From Chloroflexota bacterium (GTDB lineage: Bacteria > Chloroflexota > Dehalococcoidia > JACQTR01): 10,501 bases of DNA. The position numbers and the translations under genes were made by a program. The stretch spans positions 1 through 10,501 of the forward strand of contig JACQTR010000019.1 in NCBI GenBank assembly GCA_016210705.1, read 5' to 3'. The notes below the pieces were generated by a model. It made no database searches, was not told the origin of the DNA, and was given only the letters and a program-made list of their open reading frames with translations. This document shows, in pieces, positions 6,738 through 10,501 of the stretch (the first letter of the stretch is position 1; every line of letters begins with the position of its first letter).

Positions 6738-8347
6738 AGGGAAGCCCAGCTTCTATAGGGGTCATTCTCTGTCCTTGCAATGGCCTGGTGGCTCGGGGCA
6801 TTGACCTGGAGGCGCTTGCTCAATTTCTTCAGGCCAATAATTTGGCACGTAAGGTAATCATTAGGGACGATCTCTGCGAAAAGCCGGGGGAGATAGGTGA
6901 GATCGTCCAGAGCCAGGGCTGGGATGGATTGGTTATAGGGGCCTGCGGAGGAGATTTTTTCCCCGCTTTCTTCAAAGAAGGTGAGGCTGTAGCCCACCTG
7001 GTGGCCCATCTGCGGGAGGAAAGTGCTTTGGCTCATCCTAAATCTGAGCTTACGGAGAGGGCTCAGCTTATCATTTCGTCGCTTGTTAATCGCCTCCAAG
7101 GAGAGGCGAAGGTTGGTAGCCAATATCTGAAGCCCCGCTTTGGAAGACCCCGCCAAAGAATGGGGCGCCGTGCCCTTCTTCATTTAATCAAGCTTCGCTA
7201 TGACCTGGTGCCTCAGATAGATGGCGAGCGTTGCGTCAGCGATCGGGGATGCCGTCTGTGCCTCTCTACTTGCCCTACTAAGGCTTTAGCAGTAGAGGAG
7301 GGCCGGGTGGTGTTGGATAAAGACAAATGTGAAGGCTGTGGGATGTGTCTACCCATCTGCCCCACCAGAGCCTTTCACTTCCCTACTTTCACGCCCCAGG
7401 CGTTGGATAGTGCCCTAGCTGCTCTTATGGCTCCTAGTGCTAGTCTTAATCCTCGCCTCATCCTATTCGCTTGTCAGGGGGGCAGTGCTCTTTTGGATGC
7501 CTTGGGAGCTGACGGGCTTTATTATCCGGCCAACCTTTTGCCCCTGTCGGTTCCTTGTTTAGGTATGCTCTCGCCCTATCTGATTCTGCGCGCCTTAGAT
7601 CATGGGGCCTCAGGGGTAGGATTTTTAGCTTGCTCTGGGCAATGTCGCTACGGCTACGACCTGTCGCGATGGCAGAAACGCCTGGGCTTCGCTCAGGAAG
7701 TCGCTTCTCAATTAGGCCTTGGTCGCGAGAGGCTTCGCTTCTTTTCTCCCCAAGAGGGCGATGGTAAGGAAGCAGCTCGGCAGTTGGCGGAGTTTGTAGA
7801 TGAGGTCAGCCGTCTCTCGCCTGTTCCGGGGGCGGAGGCTGTCCTCGGTGAGGAGGGTTGGGATAGCCCTCATCTGGTGGTGGCCATGGCTAGCAAGCTG
7901 GGCCTGAAAGAGAATATTATTGTCACCGAGGGCTGGGTTCCTCTAGGGCAGGTTGCTATAGATGCCTCCCACTGCACGGCTTGCGGCCTTTGCGCTGCTC
8001 ACTGTCCCACCTCTGCCCTTCGGCAGGAGGAAAAAGAGGATGCTACCAGGCTGATTTTCAATTATGCCGACTGCGTGGCTTGCTATCAGTGTTCGCGCTT
8101 TTGTCCGGAGCGGGCTAAAGGAGCGATTAAGGTGGAAAGGGTACTTGATCTGCAGCGCTTGGGAGAGCGAGACGCTGTCCTTATGGAAGATACCATGCTC
8201 CGCTGCCAACTCTGTGGCGAGCCTTTTGTGGCCGCTGGCATGGCCCGGCAGGTGAGCGAGCGCCTCCTGGCCCAGGGAGGCACGTCTTTGGACTATGTGA
8301 CTCGGTATTGCCCTCGTTGTCGCTTGAAAGCGCAACTAACTAAGTAG
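6734..8347 (+). CDS. HdrA-N/ferredoxin/MvhD-like multi-cluster iron-sulfur protein
   Basis: Cytoplasmic electron-transfer protein of 537 residues with an unusual domain string. Residues 8-80 resemble the N-terminal domain of HdrA (IGVILCPCNG, with Cys13, 15, 48 and 71). Residues 162-214 hold two ferredoxin motifs (Cys167/173/176/180 and 199/202/205/209). Residues 240-310 look like the MvhD/FrhD delta subunit (LILFACQGG, Cys275, then GVGFLACSGQCRYG with Cys300 and 304). Residues 408-470 hold two more ferredoxin motifs (414/417/420/424 and 447/450/453/457). Residues 491-529 form a CxxC...CxxC zinc-ribbon-like end. No Rossmann GxGxxG flavin motif is seen, unlike true HdrA. The start ATG overlaps the TorD-like stop and has GGGGAGGAG upstream. 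It may carry electrons to or from the molybdoenzyme or help in its assembly; I cannot choose between these. Its last ten codons lie in the 64-bp repeat. Confidence 0.88.
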   Translation: MKGSPASIGVILCPCNGLVARGIDLEALAQFLQANNLARKVIIRDDLCEKPGEIGEIVQSQGWDGLVIGACGGDFFPAFFKEGEAVAHLVAHLREESALAHPKSELTERAQLIISSLVNRLQGEAKVGSQYLKPRFGRPRQRMGRRALLHLIKLRYDLVPQIDGERCVSDRGCRLCLSTCPTKALAVEEGRVVLDKDKCEGCGMCLPICPTRAFHFPTFTPQALDSALAALMAPSASLNPRLILFACQGGSALLDALGADGLYYPANLLPLSVPCLGMLSPYLILRALDHGASGVGFLACSGQCRYGYDLSRWQKRLGFAQEVASQLGLGRERLRFFSPQEGDGKEAARQLAEFVDEVSRLSPVPGAEAVLGEEGWDSPHLVVAMASKLGLKENIIVTEGWVPLGQVAIDASHCTACGLCAAHCPTSALRQEEKEDATRLIFNYADCVACYQCSRFCPERAKGAIKVERVLDLQRLGERDAVLMEDTMLRCQLCGEPFVAAGMARQVSERLLAQGGTSLDYVTRYCPRCRLKAQLTK

Positions 8348-8382
8348 CGATAATTTTGTTCAAATTAGCGCAGTAAAGTGCG
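8319..8382. repeat. 64-bp direct repeat, copy 1 (includes 3' end of the ferredoxin-protein gene)
   Basis: This block recurs at 10271-10334 with 62 of 64 bases identical; the mismatches are at 8323 (C versus G) and 8368 (G versus T). It spans the final codons and TAG of the upstream gene and an imperfect hairpin: GCGATAATTT (8347-8356), loop TGTTC, AAATTAGCGC (8362-8371). The hairpin has one mismatch here but is perfect in copy 2. No T run follows on either strand, so it is at best a weak terminator between two convergent genes. Similarity stops sharply at 8382. Confidence 0.92.
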
Positions 8383-8398
8383 TATGTGATTGCACATA
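8383..8398. repeat. Short inverted repeat at the edge of repeat copy 1
   Basis: TATGTG (8383-8388) and CACATA (8393-8398) are perfect 6-bp arms around ATTG. The element starts on the first base after the 64-bp repeat ends and is absent after copy 2. It could be a binding site or the trace of an insertion end. The rest of the gap to the minus-strand gene shows nothing clear. Confidence 0.35.
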
Positions 8399-8448
8399 AA
8401 TACCGTGTGTCCAGCTTTCCATTTCGTAGATTGATTGAAGCAAGCGAG

Positions 8449-9882
8449 CTAAGGAACGGCTTCTTGAACAAAATCGTGCCTGTACTTATATGCTAGATAT
8501 AGCATGGGCCCAAATACCAGGGGCACCGCCACCCACTCTACAAAGTGCAACGGGTAGGCAATAAGCGTTAGCATTATAAATATGGCTGATAGGCGCACCA
8601 AATTGATCTGTTGTGGCAGTAAGGCTACTACAGCAACGAGCCACAGGAGGTACCAAGGCAGGAACCAGAAGCTGGCCAACACAAGATACCAGAAGAGAAT
8701 CGAGAACGTAGAAAGCGCGATATTGCCGCTTTTGCGCCGCAGGATAGCTATTAACTCGCGAGCATAAATAAGGCCAAAGGGCAATAAGAAAAGCACCTGC
8801 GTTATGTTCCTGGCGGGGTTTGAATTCACTCCTAGTCGTGACATAATCTCATAAACAAGAGCTGCCAGAGAGCCACCGATCCAATTCTCCCGGGCTAACC
8901 CTTTCAGCGTTTCAATCCCTTGCCAAAACGGCAGATACAGAGCTGTTACAATGACGATGGACAAGGCTGCCGCCCCTAATGCCACTTGTAGACGTTGCTT
9001 CGTGTTTTCTAGTTCTTTAAGGACATATAGTGCAAAAATAGGAATCAAGATAATCGTCACTGGCTTTATTAGGACAGATAGAACTAAGGCCGGTATCACC
9101 CATAAGTACTTTCTAGTTAATGCCAGATAGACAGCTAATAAAAGGAAGAAAACCAATACACTGTCATTGTGGCCGTTGACGGCGCTTTCGATCACTATGA
9201 GTGGATTCCAGGCGAAGATCATTGTTCCGAGTACTGCCTTTTCTGGATGTGTACGTCTAAGGATCGCATACACAAGGGCAGTGTCTGCCAGGAAGAAGGA
9301 GATGCTCCATCCTTTTAGAGTCAAGATGGTAGCAAGGCAATTGCCAGGGGCAAGTAGGGCCGAGGAGGCTTCCATCCAGCGCCATATAGGTCCATAGGCA
9401 GATAGTCTGTTGTGCCAATATACGAGGGGTAAGTAAGGATCATTAGAGAAAGCGTCAGGAGTAGTCAGAAAGGGATTTGCGTGGTAGATGGCCAAAATCC
9501 TGCCGTTGAAGGCATATTTGAATATGTCGTTGGACATAACGGGATAGCTCAGAGAAAGGGTGAGGCTGAACAGAATGGCGAAGATTACCACAATGCGGAT
9601 AGATGGTGAAGGAGTCCGGAATCGCTCAAGTAATACCCAGTAGATATACCCTATCGCGGTCGTAGCTAGGATAAAAACAGCAAGAGGCGGACCATGATAC
9701 TCAGGTATATCAAAGAAGAAAGGAAGCTCCCCTGGCATAAAAGAAAGCTCCCTCGGCATAATAGGTACGGCGCAGTATCTGGGTAAGTAAAACGGGATGG
9801 CGAAGAAGGCAATGTATAGACCGAGAAGAATAGCACCAACTAGGATTAGCACTTTGTTCGGAGAGAGCCTTAGATGGCTCAT
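8449..9882 (-). CDS. GT-C fold polyprenyl-phosphate-dependent mannosyltransferase-like membrane protein
   Basis: Integral membrane glycosyltransferase of 477 residues with about ten or more hydrophobic helices, resembling the GT87/DUF2029 and MptA-like alpha-mannosyltransferases. These use a polyprenyl-phosphate sugar and act on the outer face of the membrane. The first large external loop carries SNDIFKYAFNGRI (117-129), with Asp119 in the place of the GT-C catalytic acid, then NPFLTTPDAFSNDPY (136-150) and AYGPIW (162-167), the usual order for this family. The substrate is not predictable. I chose the ATG at 9882, since a promoter -10 lies at 9928-9933 and the only longer reading starts with a TTG upstream of it. 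No clear ribosome site precedes 9882. Base composition is more AT-rich than in the respiratory genes, and the gene lies between the two copies of the 64-bp repeat, both hinting at later arrival. It faces the ferredoxin-protein gene tail to tail. Confidence 0.85.
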   Translation of the reverse strand: MSHLRLSPNKVLILVGAILLGLYIAFFAIPFYLPRYCAVPIMPRELSFMPGELPFFFDIPEYHGPPLAVFILATTAIGYIYWVLLERFRTPSPSIRIVVIFAILFSLTLSLSYPVMSNDIFKYAFNGRILAIYHANPFLTTPDAFSNDPYLPLVYWHNRLSAYGPIWRWMEASSALLAPGNCLATILTLKGWSISFFLADTALVYAILRRTHPEKAVLGTMIFAWNPLIVIESAVNGHNDSVLVFFLLLAVYLALTRKYLWVIPALVLSVLIKPVTIILIPIFALYVLKELENTKQRLQVALGAAALSIVIVTALYLPFWQGIETLKGLARENWIGGSLAALVYEIMSRLGVNSNPARNITQVLFLLPFGLIYARELIAILRRKSGNIALSTFSILFWYLVLASFWFLPWYLLWLVAVVALLPQQINLVRLSAIFIMLTLIAYPLHFVEWVAVPLVFGPMLYLAYKYRHDFVQEAVP

Positions 9883-9927
9883 AGCATGACGGTCATCACA
9901 GGGTAACTTCCGAACATACTGTTTGGA

Positions 9928-9936
9928 ATTATAACA
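9928..9936 (-). promoter_or_regulatory. Extended -10 promoter element for the mannosyltransferase-like gene
   Basis: On the minus strand the sequence reads TGTTATAAT, a consensus TATAAT with the extended TG. No good -35 hexamer is present at the right spacing (ATTTTG is the nearest). Expected transcription start is near 9921, leaving a leader of about 40 bases before the ATG at 9882. Confidence 0.5.
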
Positions 9937-9949
9937 TAAAAGGGCAACC

Positions 9950-10270
9950 CCAAAATGCTTTTTATTTCGTTGCCGCAAACTACACCCTCGAAGCCGTCGT
10001 CGCTAATAGCGAGATCCAGGGGGGCCGGAAGTTGGTGTGTAGACACCGGCGGGGAAGGCCGCCGCGCAGGCCGCGTTGTATTTCTTGACGTCAAAACTCT
10101 GTTGATTGATAAGTTGGAACTGGGTAAGGTGCGTGTGGATGGGATGGGCGTCCGCGGTCAAGTTGATGATCTCCCTCACTCCAGTGTCACTTTCGTTGGG
10201 TAGCTCGGAGAAGTACTCGCCGCCTGGGCCTTTACGAGTGAAATCAGGCCTGACGCCGCCAGCCCACGCT
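9950..10270 (-). pseudogene. Multicopper oxidase remnant, truncated at both ends and frameshifted
   Basis: Reading from 10270 downward, the minus strand encodes GVREIINLTADAHPIHTHL followed by TQFQLINQQSFDVKKY. This is the copper-ligand region (HPIHxH) near the C-terminus of CotA/bilirubin-oxidase-like multicopper oxidases. The frame continues to GVYTPTSGPP and then hits a stop. A one-base shift at a run of six C (minus strand; 10019-10024) opens another frame, PLDLAISDDGFEGVVCGNEIKS, which fits the family's next segment (PP..., then GVVGGN). The second copper motif (HCH...H) that should follow is missing, as is everything before about 10270, where the 64-bp repeat copy 2 begins. It has no start codon or ribosome site and cannot make an active enzyme. 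Its GC content appears higher than that of the adjoining mannosyltransferase-like gene. Confidence 0.72.
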
Positions 10271-10334
10271 GTCGGTTGAAAGCGCAACTAACTAAGTAGC
10301 GATAATTTTGTTCAAATTATCGCAGTAAAGTGCG
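10271..10334. repeat. 64-bp direct repeat, copy 2
   Basis: Second copy of the block at 8319-8382, same orientation, 1952 bases away. It carries a fragment of the 3' end of the ferredoxin-protein gene, out of context, and a perfect hairpin: GCGATAATTT (10299-10308), loop TGTTC, AAATTATCGC (10314-10323). The left edge meets the multicopper oxidase remnant and the right edge meets a strong promoter nine bases on. The perfect stem suggests this copy is closer to the original sequence of the hairpin than copy 1. Confidence 0.92.
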
Positions 10335-10343
10335 CAAAAAGTC

Positions 10344-10372
10344 TTGACAAAGTAAGTGATTTCACTTACAAT
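10344..10372 (+). promoter_or_regulatory. Near-consensus sigma70-type promoter
   Basis: TTGACA (10344-10349, perfect), a 17-base spacer, and TACAAT (10367-10372, one base off). It is the best promoter in the window and points toward a gene beyond 10480. Expected transcription start is about 10379, leaving a leader of about 100 bases in which I see no known riboswitch. Confidence 0.8.
10352..10369. promoter_or_regulatory. Perfect palindrome filling the promoter spacer, candidate repressor operator
   Basis: GTAAGTGA (10352-10359), TT, TCACTTAC (10362-10369) is an 18-bp perfect dyad lying between and slightly into the -35 and -10 boxes. Such placement is typical of TetR-, MarR- or GntR-type repressor operators, which block polymerase. 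The regulator is not identifiable from the window. Confidence 0.6.
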
Positions 10373-10481
10373 GAACTAACATATTGTTACTTATTTCGCA
10401 ATCAGACGCTAGCTAGACAAATTGTGCCTTCTGGAGCTGGTGTCGCTGTAGAAAAGGGGGTGATAGTTAGGAATATTAAAA

Positions 10482-10501
10482 ATGGCCGATAAGGTCGGCA
10501 G
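10482..10501 (+). CDS. Possible 5' end of a gene cut off by the window end
   Basis: An ATG at 10482 opens a frame (MADKVG...) running off the window. It lies about 100 bases downstream of the strong promoter. Support is weak: TTAGGA at 10467-10472 is only a partial ribosome site, and a much better one (AAGGGGGTGAT, 10454-10464) is too far away. A small hairpin GCCGA/TCGGC (10485-10499) overlaps the first codons. Identity unknown. Confidence 0.25.

Noticed and set aside
6659..7183. A 174-residue minus-strand open frame spanning the TorD-like and ferredoxin-protein genes
   Set aside because: It crosses two coupled genes with clear motifs on the other strand and shows no domain, ribosome site or promoter of its own.
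8319..8382. Integron attC site
   Set aside because: The hairpin and the GCGCAAC stretch suggested it, but there is no matching GTTRRRY core in the required place and no integrase gene in the window.
9883..9978. Longer reading of the mannosyltransferase-like gene from a TTG at 9978
   Set aside because: The predicted transcription start (about 9921) lies inside this extension, the added residues are hydrophilic and unlike the family N-terminus, and the stretch overlaps the oxidase remnant.
10003..10287. A 94-residue minus-strand open frame as a real gene
   Set aside because: It holds only a fragment of a multicopper oxidase, begins within the 64-bp repeat, stops after a frameshift, and lacks a ribosome site and the remaining copper ligands.
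1..10501. CRISPR array, rRNA, tRNA or complete insertion sequence
   Set aside because: No regularly spaced short repeats, tRNA-like arms, conserved rRNA stretches or transposase genes were seen on either strand.

Overview
The window looks like a piece of a bacterial chromosome from an anaerobic or facultatively anaerobic respirer. A member of the Chloroflexota, perhaps thermophilic, is my best guess. That rests on the family mix (a GAF/HisKA_3 sensor kinase with a NarL-type regulator, a 10-helix NrfD subunit, a TorD-type chaperone and a ferredoxin-rich HdrA/MvhD-like protein) and not on any marker gene, so the phylum is an inference. Seven of the ten genes whose stop codon is visible end in TAG.

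Layout. (1) Positions 1-1509: the 3' part of a sensor histidine kinase directly followed by its NarL/LuxR response regulator. A T-tailed hairpin at 1646-1673 probably ends this unit. (2) Positions 1820-5948: a plus-strand cluster encoding a degenerate stand-alone receiver protein, a membrane-anchored monohaem cytochrome c, a Tat-exported protein with four [4Fe-4S] motifs, a 10-helix NrfD membrane subunit, and a second haem-motif protein that carries an Ig-like domain and a C-terminal membrane anchor. (3) Positions 5984-8347: a strong promoter with a dyad over its -10 box, then a TorD/DmsD-type chaperone overlapping (ATGA) a 537-residue protein with an HdrA-like N-terminus, four ferredoxin clusters, an MvhD-like domain and a zinc ribbon. 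(4) Positions 8319-10334: a 64-bp sequence, which includes the last codons of the previous gene, is repeated with two mismatches. Between the copies lie a minus-strand GT-C mannosyltransferase-like gene with its own promoter and the frameshifted remnant of a multicopper oxidase gene. (5) Positions 10335-10501: a near-consensus sigma70-type promoter whose spacer is a perfect palindrome, then a leader and possibly the first codons of a gene cut off by the window end.

How the parts fit. The iron-sulfur protein, NrfD subunit and cytochromes form a quinone-linked electron-transfer module like those of complex iron-sulfur molybdoenzymes, alternative complex III or Qrc. The TorD-type chaperone implies a molybdopterin enzyme, but no such catalytic subunit lies in the window; it may be upstream of base 1, downstream of 10501, or elsewhere. 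The two-component system is a candidate regulator by position only. The substrate of the system cannot be read from this sequence. The segment between the 64-bp repeats looks like a later insertion downstream of the module.
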